Positions 11,515-23,812 of a stretch of DNA of 64,000 bases are shown piece after piece. The stretch comes from Loripinus fragilis. Lineage: Eukaryota; Mollusca; Bivalvia; Lucinida; Lucinidae. The position numbers and the translations under genes were made by a program. Below the pieces are notes generated by a model, which was given only the letters and a program-made list of their open reading frames with translations, did not search any database and had not been told where the DNA came from. The stretch is from positions 61,031,811 to 61,095,810 of the forward strand of contig OZ026522.1 of the NCBI GenBank assembly GCA_964019695.1. The letters run 5' to 3'. Positions within the stretch are counted from its first letter, which is position 1; each line of letters opens with the position of its first letter.

Positions 11515-12514
11515 CCCAGTAAATCGTGGCGTTTTGTTATAAAATGAGACTGTGTATCAGGAATTCTGTGAAATTTGTATGATCTGTTTATGTACATCTA
11601 AGACACATTTTCTACAAATATGGATGAAATCACAGTTTAGATAACAAAGGTATGAACCTTTGCTTGAGGGTGTCTCAGCGTATGCGGAGCACGTCGCAAA
11701 TTTTTTTGCTGTATTTTCAAAGATGGGTGGTCAAATGTTTTAACTCTACTTTTTTTATATAAGCTTTATTGTAACAAATATTGTCATCTATTTGTTGAGC
11801 AAGTCTCCCTGGTTCAAGTTATGACTGTATAGTTAGTTTAGATATGGTAAGCACACAAACACGCAATATCTTTTAGATTAAATATGAGATAACATATTTA
11901 CCATTAAAATAACTAACAGAACAAAAACATGTGTTCAGTTAAATTGACCAAAAGGAGCTTGTTTTTTTGAGATTACTAAAAAAAGTTTTACACGATGGTT
12001 TACAATACAAGTGACTGTTCTACCAATCATTTAACATTAAAAGAACGTTGTCTTATGTGTTTAATTAGCCAAAAATATTGAAAGTCTAATTTTTGCGCCG
12101 TACCATTCTCATAACATAACTTTTGCTGAAAAATAGAAATGTAGTAGGTGTGTAAACTATTTTATAAAATCAATGCAAATGGCCGCAAACGTTTCAAATT
12201 TTCAACACTTTACCTTGCATAGTTACTAGTTAATGTGGCGATGCATTGTTTGAAATACAATGGCGAAATTTGATTAAATTTACACTACCTTTTTGACTAG
12301 ATGAGTTTCATTGAAAAATATTTTAACTTGCGCCACTCACCTGGACATACCGTCAAGTAAAGGTTCATAAATTTGTTATCTAAACTGTGATTCCACCCAT
12401 ATCTATACAAGATGTTCCCATATATTTGTAAATATATCCTTAAAATATCATAGAGCTATTTGTGCACAGTCTTGTATTTTAACAAAAGTCCACGATTTAC
12501 TGGGACAACCCTCG
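11515..12514. mobile_element. 1,000-bp MITE with 25-bp perfect ends and TA target duplication
   Basis: It begins CGAGGGTTGTCCCAGTAAAT and ends with the exact reverse complement over 25 bp. TA flanks both sides (11,513-11,514 and 12,515-12,516). A second inner inverted pair (ATCACAGTTTAGATAACAAA near 11,629 and TTTGTTATCTAAACTGTGAT near 12,372) extends the arms. The ends and TA duplication fit the Tc1/mariner superfamily; there is no transposase frame. Confidence 0.85.
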
Positions 12515-13019
12515 TATACTTACAGAATGTTGAAATTCTTAAATGTACAGAAAAGTCTCTTCAATTAGTTTGTGAGCCAAGGAGTAAACAATATTTAAAA
12601 TAGTTATACTAACACTTGAGAGTTGGCTATAAATTACTCAACTCTGATGCTTTGACACACCTGCTTAAAATGAAGTATATGAAATGCAATTTCTCAAGAC
12701 AAAGGGTCCTTTTTCTGCATTATGTTAATTCTGTGAGAAGTTTTATTGATATTCCCTAAATTAAATTAAATTATTGTATGATCAGTGTTCTAGACATATT
12801 TTGTGGGCTTACATATTATATTCAAAATATCAATTGTTTTAGCTAATGGAACCTCGAAAACTATGGTAAACTATGTTAATATAGATAATGATTTGTTGGG
12901 TAAATATGTGTTTATTATTTACTTAATTAATTATTTCAAAGTTTAGCAAGATCTTAACGAATGTACCCACATCATATCAGTTATAAAGAAATACAAAAAT
13001 ATTAATTCAACTGTATTCA

Positions 13020-14016
13020 TGATAAAAAAGGCTTTCACTACTAATGTTGATGACTTCAACAACAGAAACTTATTTTTAACTGCTAAATTATTAAAACAAG
13101 GTTATAGATATCATAAAATTTGAAAACATTTTCTAAATTCTACCACAGACACTCAGAGTTAATTGTTAAATACAACATTGGGTTAAAAACTCTTCTGCAA
13201 CAAGGCATATCAGAACCTATATTTTATGGTGATTTAGTCTATAAATTCAAACGAATTGTTGGAAAACCTAATTTTAGTGATCAATTCAAAAAGAAAGTGA
13301 AACGTTATATAAGGATTGAATATGATTTAGATATCATGCGACAGTCTGCATGCCTAGTTTTAAACCCAATCACGGTTTATAGTTATGGTTTCCTCTTTAA
13401 TTGCAGGACGGTGGGTCAGGCCTCAGACTCTATGACGGCTCTGATGTAAAGCTTTAATCGGTGGGTTGGTGCCTGATGCTTATTTGTAGCTGGACCCACC
13501 GTGGCTCAACTTGAGGTTTTCTTTAGCTCTGACTATATGTGAGTCATGAGCCCTTTTCTTTGTTTCATCATGGAGTGTTAATTTGATTAGAGTGTTTTCT
13601 ATGATGATACATTGCATTAGTTAGAAGGCCTCCATGCGAGCTGAACATTTCTTGTACTTCAACAACAGCAGAATCTAGGGCGAAGATTTGATACCAGTAA
13701 AAAGCATTTAAGCCCCCCGGTGGCTTAGGCTGCTGTCCGTTCTAAGGCGGTGGTTCTGTTGTTGTTGACTTTTTGTTTATTGTTTCTCCCATTGTGGGAG
13801 TCTGTAATTGTTCTATGTTTTGTTGTGCGTTACTTTATGTCCATTCTAGTATTACAATTATCTTGATGGGGAAGAGAGAGCTGATTGCTTTGCTTAATTT
13901 GTCTTCCTGGTGTCTCGTGATGGTTGAGAAGCTCATCCTTGCGGTGCCACATGGTTGTCTGCAATTTGTGATTGTGGTATTTCCTGATCATACTCACTTA
14001 CTATTTTCAACATAGG
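13020..14016 (+). mobile_element. 5'-truncated retroelement copy with reverse-transcriptase-type C-terminal remnant
   Basis: 13,045-13,445 translates, with one frame disruption near 13,120, as the C-terminal part of a retroelement polyprotein that I recognise from bivalve and coral genomes (KTFSKFYHRHSELIVKYNIG, LVYKFKRIVGKPNFSDQF, SACLVLNPITVYSYGF). After a stop near 13,447 comes a 3' tail of about 570 bp with GGTGGGTCAGGCCTCAGACTC, a C-tract after TTTAAG, TGTTGTTGTTGACTTTTTG, and a conserved end CCTGATCATACTCACTTACT. The tail alone recurs many times in the window, as expected for 5' truncation during retrotransposition. The exact clade (LINE or Penelope-like) is not decided. Confidence 0.8.
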
Positions 14017-14379
14017 AGCACGTCACATAGATGAGCAAATTACAATGTATACTTTAGTCACATACTAAGCTAAAATATACACTTAAATAATGAAAAGACA
14101 TAAATGTATATGCTAACGGAAAGATACAAATGAATTACTTAGTATTGTCATTTCTGCAAAAAAAATAACACCAAAATTAACTTATTCTGCTCAAGCTGTT
14201 AGAATTACTGATGCAATGGATTTTGAGTTAAACTCAAGTGCATATAATGAATTAATGCAAACTGCTATAACGGTCATCAATGTTTAACAAACACAAAATG
14301 AAAAAGAATAAAGTCTCAATGTAAAAGTATATCAAATAAATTTGAGAGGATAGTGGGCCTCTTACTTATAAAGACAAGT

Positions 14380-15500
14380 CAAATTTGGTTTGTATTATCT
14401 CATGTGATTTTCATAAACTGACTAGTTAAATTTATTTTGGTTAATCGCCTTTCAATTCCATAAAGTGACTGGTTAACTCATTTTGTTTTCTCTCATTTAA
14501 ATTTCATTATATTCGCTGGTTAAACTGATTCAGTTTTATCTCATTTGATTTTATATATTGACTGGTTTAGCTCATTTGCCTTTCATATGCTGACTTGTTA
14601 AAATTTTATGTTTTATCTCCTTTTACTTTTATAAATTGACTGCAAAAACTCATATTGGTTTATCTGTTTCGACTTTGATATGCTGACTAGTTAAACTAGT
14701 TTGGTTTTATCTCATTTGACTTTCATGTTGTGCCTGGTTAACTTATATTGATTATTTTGCTTAGTGTATATTAACTGATTTGTTAATTTTAGCTGATTTG
14801 ACATTCATACACTGTCTGATCTATTTGTGTATGTTATCTTGTTAGGTCATTGTATACATACCGGCTAAATGTAAGCGAGTATTGCAAGAAAATGTCATAA
14901 TCATACAATGCAGACCAACGGTAATGTGATTCCAAAAGACGATTTTAAAACAGCAATTAGCTCTCTCTTCCTCAGCGAGATGATTGCAAAATTAGTAAGG
15001 ACACAAGGCATTGCATATCAAAACAAAGACCCAAACCAGGATAGCAGCAATAAACAATACGGTAACAACGACAGATGCACCATTTCGTTTTATCTCATAG
15101 GATTTTCATACACTGACTGGTTAAACTAATTTTGTTTAAGCCCATTTAAATGTCATTATACTAACAGGCTAACTCATTCAAATTGCATATACTTGCTGCT
15201 AAAACAATTTGTCTCATTATACTTTCATCTACTGCCTGTTTTGTTTTTTCTCACCCAAAGTGCATATAGTGTGGTGTAATTTGGTTTTATTTTAACTCAT
15301 TCAATATACTGATTTGCTAACTTAGTTTTTTATTATTATTATAAAACGACTGGTTACATACAATTGTTTTATCTTAAGTGACTTTCATATGCTGAATTGT
15401 TAAGCTTATATTTTTTTTTATCTCATTTAACTTAAATACACTGACTATTTCTTTTTAATCTAATTTGACTTGCATTTATCTCGTTTGTATTCTCTCATTG
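14380..15500. repeat. Diverged tandem array, about 60-bp period
   Basis: The motif TTTTATCTCATTTGACTTTCATA, GCTGACTGGTTAAACT recurs, heavily diverged, at roughly 60-bp steps. A degenerate minus-strand copy of the retroelement tail (about 14,880-15,080, GCAGACCAAC, AGCTCTCTCTTCCTCAGCGAGATG) interrupts it, after which the array resumes. Short open frames inside it are not genes. Confidence 0.6.
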
Positions 15501-16337
15501 AATTTTAATACTGAGGCATAAACATGTTTGTTTTAAAGTCTGTGAGTTTCGTGAACGAAAGCGTCATGAATAGTTGTGTGTCTCTTTGTGTCTTAGTTCT
15601 ACACAATCTGACCCCTAGATTATAGAGCTTTTTCATATTCAACTAAGCTGAGCACGAAATTAACCAGCTCATAAATGTGTTTGCATTTTATCATTTATTA
15701 GTATGATAAATACAACATATGAGAGACTTAAAGAAAGAAATGTCTTTATTTGTCAGTATTTTAGTGTTTAGGGGCAGATGAAATTTTGTGCTCACTTAAT
15801 TTGAGGATGAATTTTTTTTATAACCTCGGGGCTTGGTAGTTTGTAGGTTGATTCAGTATCAAGGTATAGTGTTTTATTATATACCTGCAATGAAATACAC
15901 CTGATACAACCCATGTTCCTACTGTCAAATACAAAATCTTGTATCAGGCCACTAACATGATATTTTTTCATATCACCATTCTCCATATTTTACCCATCTC
16001 ATCACATAAAAACCAAGTTCCTAACGGCGACCTCGTAATCGAAATTGCATTCTGAGTGGAACAATATTAATCGCTAAAATGAAATTTTTTTGTATAAGAA
16101 GAGGAATTCAAACAATAAATGCATTTTCTTCTGCCGTAACATGCTTACGCAATGTGACATCATAAAAAATTTGGCGTTAGGTTATTTGCACAAAGTGAAG
16201 TTATCAAAATTTGGCACAATGCCCTTTGCTATGGCATCGCAACGTCGCGTCACACGGTGTCAATTTTGAAATTTTGTTGAGTTTATTGATAAAACTGAAG
16301 AGTTTGTTGCTTTTATGTAGGCATATAATAAAAACAT
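15501..16337. other. Intron sequence, no accepted exon
   Basis: Between the Death and coiled-coil exons. A 64-codon minus frame (15,792-15,986) contains a possible donor, but using it breaks the codon phase between two exons that already join, so it is not called. A copy of the TTTTCATATTCAACTAAGCTGAGC family end lies at 15,628-15,660. Confidence 0.5.
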
Positions 16338-16493
16338 CATTACTTTAGTAACTTGATCTGATTGGTCAGATCACATCTCGTGGCTGCGCCAGGAACTACT
16401 GGATCACACTCGACTTTGTCTTTTGTGATCAGATCGTTCCTGGCTTAGCCACTCGACATAATCCCACCCATCAGATCAAGTTACTAAAGTAAT
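16338..16493. mobile_element. Hairpin MITE beside the coiled-coil exon
   Basis: ATTACTTTAGTAACTTGATC at the left pairs with GATCAAGTTACTAAAGTAAT at the right. Inner arms (CCAGGAAC / GTTCCTGG, TGGCTGCG / TGGCTTAG) extend the fold. It is about 156 bp and ends 32 bp from the donor of the 16,526-16,757 exon. Confidence 0.8.
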
Positions 16494-16525
16494 ATTGTGT
16501 TTATGTAAAATATCCTAAATAGTAC

Positions 16526-16757
16526 CTTGTTATCAATTTCTTCAACCTTGATCTTTGTTTCAACCATATCATCTTCCACATCATCAACTCTCTCCTCTAT
16601 CTTGTCCAGGCCGGATTCAAGTTCTCCTATTTCCTTATCATGTCTGACCACAGTATCTCCAATGGAGGTAACTGTATCAATTGTGGCATCCACCTTAGTA
16701 TCAAGTTCAGCTATATCTTCTTTCTGTTGTTGTACATCTTCCGCGATGTTTTCTAAA
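16526..16757 (-). CDS. Death-TIR gene, coiled-coil exon (residues about 658-735)
   Basis: This exon has 232 nt, phase 2 in and phase 0 out. The acceptor is TTTTTATAATTACAG and the donor AAG/GTACTA. The whole exon is one acidic heptad repeat from LENIAEDVQQQKEDIAELD to MVETKIKVEEIDNK, with Ile/Val/Leu at a and d positions and no Pro. It should form a parallel oligomerising rod, suitable for clustering the Death and TIR domains that follow. A 156-bp hairpin MITE (16,338-16,493) ends 32 bp past the donor. Confidence 0.88.
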
Positions 16758-16799
16758 CTGTAATTATAAAAATATTTTGGATCTTGCATGAGTGGTCAT

Positions 16800-19375
16800 T
16801 TGATATGAAATTTATAAAGCACGATTTAACTTCTCCTCATACACCGAAAAAGTGTTTATATTTTTTCATATTCTGGTCCATCGGGATTATTGGGTTCTGA
16901 TGGGAGCAGAATACAGCTTAAGCCAGTGCTAGTGGTCATGAAAATTGTTGCACTCCATTAGTTCTCATGAATAGACTTAATAAAACCATATCTGCTGTTT
17001 TCTAATATTGTAGGTTGATTCTCTCTATTTCTGAAGGATCCATTTTTCCAGATTACTTAACAACTTGATTTAATATATTATAAAATGACCACATGCGTAT
17101 GGGTTGATTTATTGTATGAATATTAAAGAAGAATTTTAGATCTTTAAAGGAGGCATTATACCAGTAAAGATGTAGCATTTTACTAGCATTGTTCTGCAGT
17201 TACATTTATGAGAAAAAGTGTTATCTGGAAGTGTGTGAAAACTTTTCGTATGACAATACATTATCTACTGTTTAACAGTTACAGTAAACGATAAAAACTA
17301 TAAGTCAGTATTTTTCTAGAAACAGATGATTGACTGGGTTATATAAATTGTCATTTTAATAGACTAAGTTTAGTTTGCAGAGCAAAAGAGAAGGGAAGTT
17401 TACTTTATATCGCTATGATTCTAAAATGTATCAGATTTAATCAAACAGCATATTCTGGCGAGTTTATTTTCTGGGAGTTGCCACGAAAAATTTCTGAGAA
17501 ATAATTGTCCTCCTTATATACAATAACAAAAAAACTAAGAAATATCAAGAGTGATAGTATTGATAATTATAAGTCAGTCTTATGATAGGGCCTAGTTTCT
17601 GGAGTGTTATCAAGTAAGATCACCTTAAAAAATCATGTTGATCATTCTTGTCATGCATGTACCTTGCAGTATGCTGTATCAAACTTAGGATTAAATTTGT
17701 AGTAATCCTTTTCAATGTGATGGACTAGTCCATCCTTATTTATGTAAAGTATCTTAAATGATCCAACTGCAATAGTCATAGTTTATTGAATTCATTAAAC
17801 AAGTTGGAAAAAAGTGATAAAATGCGAGGTTTACGAACGATTTTTTTTCTTTTTTCAACGAGTTTAATACATTCAATAATACATAAGCACGAATGTTAGA
17901 TTCTATTTATCATATGACCCTAAAATAACTTTAAAATTGCGATTTTTGCGTGAAAACGATAAGATTTGGCCAATAATAAGCGACCTTATAGCGGCCATCA
18001 ATACATGACATCAGCAAAATCTGTAAACCACTAGTGGTTTATTGATTTTAATGCATGGCGTTATATCACACCCAGACGCGATGCCATTACGATAAACAAT
18101 AAGTATAAACTTCACAATCATGTATTTTAAGGGGTTGCCAGTCAAAATGTTTAATAAAATGATGTTCTTCTGTCCCTGAAGATTCTTTTCATCTAAGCAA
18201 GACACTGATGTAATACCCCGTTATGTGGTGTGTTATCTAGATCTTCACTGTTTGCTGAAGTACCTGTTTATCTTTATCCGGAATGAATATATGGTTAAAA
18301 TGTTTACAAGGAAACGGTAAGGACTTGGAACATTTTTGAAAAAAAATTATTCTGATAATGGTTTTACCTAGTGTTTTAAAACAAAAGAGACGACAGTTGT
18401 TAAAGGGGAATACAGTATTTATTGTTGGTCTATTTACTTTAAACAACTGATAATTCCATGCAAGACGTTAACACTGATACCTCCCAATCATTTTTTAAAA
18501 AAAAAAACAACTACCTTTAGGAATATGTCATTGTATTGGTCCTATATATCCTTTATCTAGAGTTAAAAATTCAGGATCACTGATTCTGCTTGTACAGAAT
18601 TAATGATAGTGACTGAACTATGTTAGTACATAATGTTGGTGCATGTAAATTATGATTATGTGTTTTAGAAATGTATTTATATCATTGTCTCAGTGCATCA
18701 TAAAGTTAATGAATCAAAATAAAGAGAATAGCTAAATTAAAAGTAAGTGATATGAAATGCATGTCCTTATTATACCAATGAATCTGCTGCAAACCTGATT
18801 AAAATCGGATTATAGATAAGAAAGTTATGGCAATCCGAAAATCAAAATTCTGACTTCTATTAATCCAGTGTAGACTGCCATTTTGAATATTTAATTAGCC
18901 TCCAGTAAATTTTGAAAAAGCCAATAAAACCCCTAATTCCATTGTACTTAATATAATATATTTCAAAATAAAATATTTCCAATATAGGAATTAATAAAAA
19001 TGAAAACAAAGTTAATGAATAGCAAGAAACAAGTTATTATAGTAACGCATATTTAATTAGGGCTGTGTGACGTCACTCAGCGTAGAAATGGCTGCCCACC
19101 ATTGCTTTTAAATCTATACTATACACATATCTATAATTTTCTTATTTTTTTATTCAATTTTGATTGGGTCTGCGGCAGTTTGCTTGGTTAAATAAGCGCT
19201 TGCATTTCACCTTGCTTGCTTTCAATGTTGCCGCCTTCTTTAAAGTGTACTGTCAATGTTGACATCTGTCCTCATTTTCGTAAATGTTGACATTTATAAG
19301 TTATTATAAGTTAAGTTTATTATGTCTCTAAAAATAATCTAAAAAATATTAAAACTTGTGCAGAGTAAATCATAC
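16800..19375. other. Intron sequence, no gene seen
   Basis: About 2.6 kb of AT-rich intron. Small frames at 18,011-18,446 lack codon bias and splice support. No clear repeat boundaries were seen. Confidence 0.6.
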
Positions 19376-19596
19376 CTCTTTCCTTCCAAAACCATAATAA
19401 TATCATGGATTATATCTGTTACTTGTACATTTTTATGAGTTTTTTCAACGTGCTGTAGCTTCTTTTTATGCTTTTGAATATAATCTTTGTACTTTCTCAG
19501 CATTGGGTGAATTTTTCCCACAGCAACCAGAGCAGTTGTCGAGTCAGAAGAGTCAATATATTTCATCAGATAATCTATTGCCTTGTGTCCGATTCT
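19376..19596 (-). CDS. Death-TIR gene, last helical exon before the coiled coil (residues about 585-658)
   Basis: This exon has 221 nt, phase 0 in and phase 2 out. The acceptor is TTTATTTTATCTTAAAG and the donor AGAG/GTATGA. The first half continues the helical repeat (RIGHKAIDYLMKYIDSSD, then ALVAVGKIHPML). The second half becomes Lys-rich and helical (YIQKHKKKLQHVEKTHKN), leading into the coiled coil. The two leftover bases join the first base of the next exon as Ser. Confidence 0.87.
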
Positions 19597-19914
19597 CTTT
19601 AAGATAAAATAAAGTCTTCATTGATATAATATATATTATATGTACACTCATATGACACACAACTTAATTTGCATATGTGTCCAATAAAGACTGAGACCAG
19701 CTAAGGCATTTACCTAGTCTGATCAGAGTCTTCTCCATTTAACCCATGGGCAGATACAGATCTGCAGTATCTCCCAATGTACAATAAATTCTCCTATAAG
19801 ACTAGTGGAAAACTTGGCTGATCATTCTTTGGAATGTATACATACTTTATAGATTTGTCCATCATTCCAGGTCTTGAGATTAAAAAACTTTTTTCATGCT
19901 TAACTCAACTGAGC

Positions 19915-20590
19915 ATGAACTTGGATATAACTTGGATATTATGCAACAATCTGCATGCCTAGTTTTAAACCCAATCATGGTTTATAGCTATGGTTTCCTC
20001 TTTAATTGCACGACGGTGGGTCAGGCCTCAGACTCTATGACTGCTCTGACGTAAAGCTTTAATCGGTGGGTTGGTGCCTGATGCTTATCTGTAGCTGGAC
20101 CCGCCGTGGCTCAACTTGAGGTTTTCTTTAGCTCTGACTATCTGTGAGTCATGAGCCCTTTTCTTTGTTTCATCATGGTGTAGTAATTTGATTAGAGTGT
20201 TTTCCATGAGAGCTGAACATTTCTTGTACTTCAACAACAGCAGAATCAAGGGCGAAGATTTGGTACCAGTAAAATGCATTTAAGCCCCCAGGTGGCTTAG
20301 GCTGATTTTTGTTCTAAGGCGGTGGTTCTGTTGTTTTTGACTTTTTGTTTATTGTAACTCCCATTGTGGTAGTCTGTAATTGTTCTATGTTTTGTTGTAC
20401 GTTACTTTATGTCCATTCTAGTATTGCAATCATCTTGATGGGGAAGAGAGAGCTGATTGCTTTGCTTAATTTGTCTTCCTGGTGTCTCTTGATGGTTGAG
20501 CGGCTCTTCCTCGCGGTGCCACGGGGTTGTCTGCAATTTGTGATTGTGGTATTTCCTGATCATACTCATTTACTATTTTTGATCCTGCTT
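19915..20590 (+). mobile_element. Retroelement tail, copy 2
   Basis: It closely parallels 13,345-14,016. The last coding codons (SACLVLNPIMVYSYGF) lead into GGTGGGTCAGGCCTCAGACTC, the GTTTCATCATGG segment, the short C-tract and the end CCTGATCATACTCATTTACT. It is 5'-truncated close to where the coding part begins. Confidence 0.8.
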
Positions 20591-20699
20591 ATAAATGATG
20601 ATACATTGCAATATTTAGGAATCCTCCATGCGAGCTTAGCATATTTTGTGCTTCAACAAGAGAAGAATCTAGGGCGAAGATTTGGTACCAGTAAAATGC

Positions 20700-21005
20700 T
20701 TTAAGCCCCCCCCTGCCCAGTGGCTTTGGCTGCTGTCCGTTATAAGGTGGTGGTCCTCTTGTTGCTTATTCCTTGTTGATTGTTATTCCCATGGTGGGAT
20801 TTTGTTATCGCTATATGTTTTCCTGTGCGTTGTTTTGTGTCTGATCTGGTCTTGCAGTCATCTCGATGGAGAAGAGAGAGCTGGTTGCTTTGCTTTGTTT
20901 GTTTTCCTGGTGTCTCGTGATTGTTGTGTGGCTCTTCATCACGATGCTATGGGTTTTTCTGCAATTTGTGATTATGGTATTTCCTGATAATACTCATTTA
21001 CTATT
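20700..21005 (+). mobile_element. Retroelement tail, copy 3
   Basis: This shorter tail starts at the C-tract (TTTAAGCCCCCCCC), with GGCTGCTGTCCGTTATAAGG and a TTTCCTGATAATACTCATTTACT end. It lies directly downstream of copy 2 in the same orientation but is more diverged, so it is an independent insertion or part of a head-to-tail pair. Confidence 0.75.
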
Positions 21006-21289
21006 TTTGTTATTCGCTTATTAGAAAGTATCATATGTTAGCTTGTTATAACCGTAATTTCAATTTTCTAGCTAAACTCTGTAGCTGTGCAGGTCTTTGT
21101 CGCTAGCCCAGAAGAGATGTTTTCTCGCGAGGAGGCTTATTAGATACCATGAAATTGTAAAGACTACATGTACTTACAAATGGGCCAGAACGAGAAAAAT
21201 CCTGTCTTCTCAGTTTGCAAGAAAGTCATGCACAAATCAACCTACTCAGCTACAGAGACTAGCTAGAAGATTGCAACTTTGTTTATAGT

Positions 21290-21640
21290 GGATCAGCGCT
21301 GTTGCTATTTGCTTATAAAGCTAATCTCTGTATATGAGCAGACTGTTTTAAACATAGCCTTTGTTGCTATTCCCAATGACAGCTTTTAGAGGCGCAAACC
21401 ATGTAGGAGTTTTTATTTCTTTTGAGTGTCAAGCTGATGAGCATTACCAGAAAAAGAGCACCTAAGCTCAGTTGATAGAGCGTAAGATTGGGTATCGAAA
21501 GTTTGCAAGCTCGAGGCTCACTGCTGGTGGATTCAATGTGCTGGGTCCTTGAGCAAGACATTTTATCCGCCGTTTGATAATGTTTCAACACATGAATTTG
21601 TGCAGACATCACTAAAAATGTTGACTTGGCAATAAAAGCA
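21290..21640 (+). mobile_element. Composite repeat with tRNA-like SINE head, copy 1
   Basis: TTTTTATTTCTTTTGAGTGTC and AAGCTGATGAGCAT lead into AGCTCAGTTGATAGAGCG (A-box-like) and GTTTGCAAGCTCGAGGCTC (B-box-like), then TGCTGGGTCCTTGAGCAAGAC. The same order recurs at 22,627-23,034, so this is a mobile unit, not a tRNA gene. Confidence 0.7.
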
Positions 21641-22497
21641 AATAACACAAACACATATTTGAACAAACTTAAAATCGACTTTTCAGTATTGTGGAAAATA
21701 ATATTTCCAAGAAATGCCGTGATAAGTTACCTGATCAAGTTACCTGTCTTACTCACTATTTTTGCGGAGTTTCTCGGAGAAATTTTCTAATTTTTGCATT
21801 ATTCAGAAAATTTCTCTTTCTAGTTCACGAAGGTAAAATGACCACTGATCCCAGAGAAAAGAGAAAAAAATTCTTTACTGGGACTGTAAGTAATGGCAAG
21901 TCCTACAATAAAAGCAGTTTGTTTTACTGTTTATGTAGATACTGCTGACTTCCTAAATCATTTTTGTTTGTTCATTTATATCATAACGAGAAGAACAAAG
22001 GTATTATTTCATTTGTACTGTTAGATGTATTGATCATGTTGACTCAGTGGCCATAAGTATGTAGCAAAATGTGTAAAAACACAAACACACATCAATGATA
22101 ACGTTTTTTGTCAGTTTAAGTAGAGCATTTCTTAAATGTGTATGCTGTCCATGTTTTCTGTGCATACGAACATACTAAAATCTATCATTTCATGATCTTA
22201 ACCTGCCTTTATTTCCTTACTAAAACAAAGCAAATGAGTATGATCAGGAACTTTCACTCACACACTGCAGACCTGTTTATATGCAAACATGTTTTGTCTT
22301 TAATGTATTTACTTCTTAAAGATGATTTTGTACCATCCATTAAACAATAATAATTAATTTAAGGAGAAGAACTTGATAAGCTTTTGATTCCATTCTAATC
22401 CTAATGTTTGTATGATTGACAATTGTATTGTATTGTATAAACTGATTTGAAATAAATATGTTTAAACCAATAATAATTATTTGATAAAATTGTAAGA

Positions 22498-22625
22498 AAG
22501 AGGGCAAAGATCAGCAATCGATACAATCAAGCACCACACCTGATCCAGGATACCAATGGGAAAGTGACAGTTTCACAATTAGACATCACAAACGAGAGCC
22601 AAGAGGTCAGCTCTTTCCCAGCAGG
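22498..22625 (+). repeat. Dispersed repeat fragment
   Basis: The segment with CGATACAATCAAGCACCACA and CCTGATCCAGGATACCAATG has its reverse complement, diverged, at 58,375-58,460 (CCCATTGGTATCCTGGGTCG). It runs directly into the composite SINE repeat. It is an open frame in one register, but its presence at two loci argues for a repeat. Confidence 0.5.
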
Positions 22626-22626
22626 T

Positions 22627-23034
22627 TATAGCAGATCAACGCTGTTGTTTTTCGCTTATTTGAAAGTATCATATCGTAGCCTGCAACAAGCGAAATTCTA
22701 GTTGATAAGCTTTCTCTATATCTGAGCAGGCTGTTTTAAACATATCATTTGTTCCTAACCCCAACGACAGCTTTTACAGGCGCAAATTATGTAGGAGTTT
22801 TTATTTCTTTTGAGTGTCAAGCTGATGAGCATAACCATGAAACAGAGCCCAATAGCTCAGTTGGTAGAGCGTAAGATTGGGTATCGAAAGGTTGCAAGCT
22901 CAAGGCTCACTGCTGGTGGATTCAATGTGCTGGGTCCTTGAGCAAGACACTTTATCAGCTGTTTAATAATGATTCAACACATGAAATTGTCCTGACATCA
23001 CTAAAATGTTGACTGGGCAATAAACTCCAAATAC
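22627..23034 (+). mobile_element. Composite repeat with tRNA-like SINE head, copy 2
   Basis: It is the same unit as 21,290-21,640. The A-box-like AGCTCAGTTGGTAGAGCG and B-box-like GGTTGCAAGCTCAAGGCTC are better preserved here, followed by GGGTCCTTGAGCAAGACACT. It ends near AATAAACTCC. Confidence 0.72.
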
Positions 23035-23284
23035 TGTAGGAAACATGTTAAAACACATTTTATTTCTATTGAACAAATTTGATAATTATTCAATTACCTT
23101 TATGTACAGTGTCGCTTGCTTATAAAAGTACATGTAAATCAAATCGTCTTTATCATTAACAGAGCTTGCAAAACAATGTTATCGTTATTATCATTGGTAG
23201 TAGTTATATAGGTTTAGATCAACTTTTTTCAGTGTAAAACTGTGAATATGTTCTTACCAATAATCGTAGCATACGTTTAAGGAA

Positions 23285-23812
23285 GGTTCTTTTGAGTACC
23301 CACAACATATGTTTTGGTTAAGAAATAAGAAAATTATATTTCTGTCACACACTCTTAACATAAGGTCAGTAGTTATAGTTATGTACAATATTAACATGAG
23401 CGGATCCAGAGGGGGGGCAGGGGGTCCAGACCTACCCCCCCTCCCTGAAAAATCACAAATTTAAAGGGTTTCTTTGCAATACTGGTCCGGATCCCCTAAA
23501 AAATCACAAAGCTACCAAGCCAGTATTTATTATTGGGTCATCATCCTCTATCCCCTCATCAACTAAAAAAACAACAGCAAAAAAAAACGTTATCAAATTT
23601 GGACCCCCTCCGACAAAACTTTCTGGATCCGCGCACGGTTATTTCTAACCAACAACCCAAACTATGCATTATGAGACTAATTTAGGGTATATGTAAGACT
23701 AACAGGTCATTCTTTAAATAATCATTACAGGAATTTAGTTTAGAGTGCGTAACAGAAAAATAACTTTCTTATTTTTCAACCAAAACATATGTTGTGGGTA
23801 CTCAAAAGAACC
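23285..23812. mobile_element. MITE with about 68-bp inverted ends, carrying a nested insertion
   Basis: The left arm GGTTCTTTTGAGTACCCACA, then ACATATGTTTTGGTTAAGAA, matches the reverse complement of the right arm ending ACTCAAAAGAACC at 23,812. The host element is interrupted by a GGATCC-ended MITE (23,398-23,636). A further single arm lies at 23,826-23,852. Confidence 0.8.
23398..23636 (+). mobile_element. GGATCC-ended MITE, copy 2 (nested)
   Basis: It begins GAGCGGATCCAGAGG, with a G/C-rich tract and two CCTGAAAAATCACAAA-type motifs, and ends TTTCTGGATCCGCGC. The internal hairpin of copies 1 and 3 is deleted. It is inserted inside the 23,285-23,812 element, so it is the younger of the two. 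Confidence 0.8.

Noticed and set aside
13773..14015. 80-codon plus-strand frame, and the similar one of 119 codons at 20,345-20,704
   Set aside because: Both lie in the 3' untranslated tail of the retroelement, after the stop of its protein; similarity between them is that of the repeat.
15792..15986. Minus-strand 64-codon frame between the coiled-coil and Death exons, with a possible CAG/GTATAT donor
   Set aside because: The coiled-coil exon leaves in phase 0 and the Death exon enters in phase 0. This segment's acceptor (TTAG, then frame offset by one) would break that, and the acceptor tract is poor.
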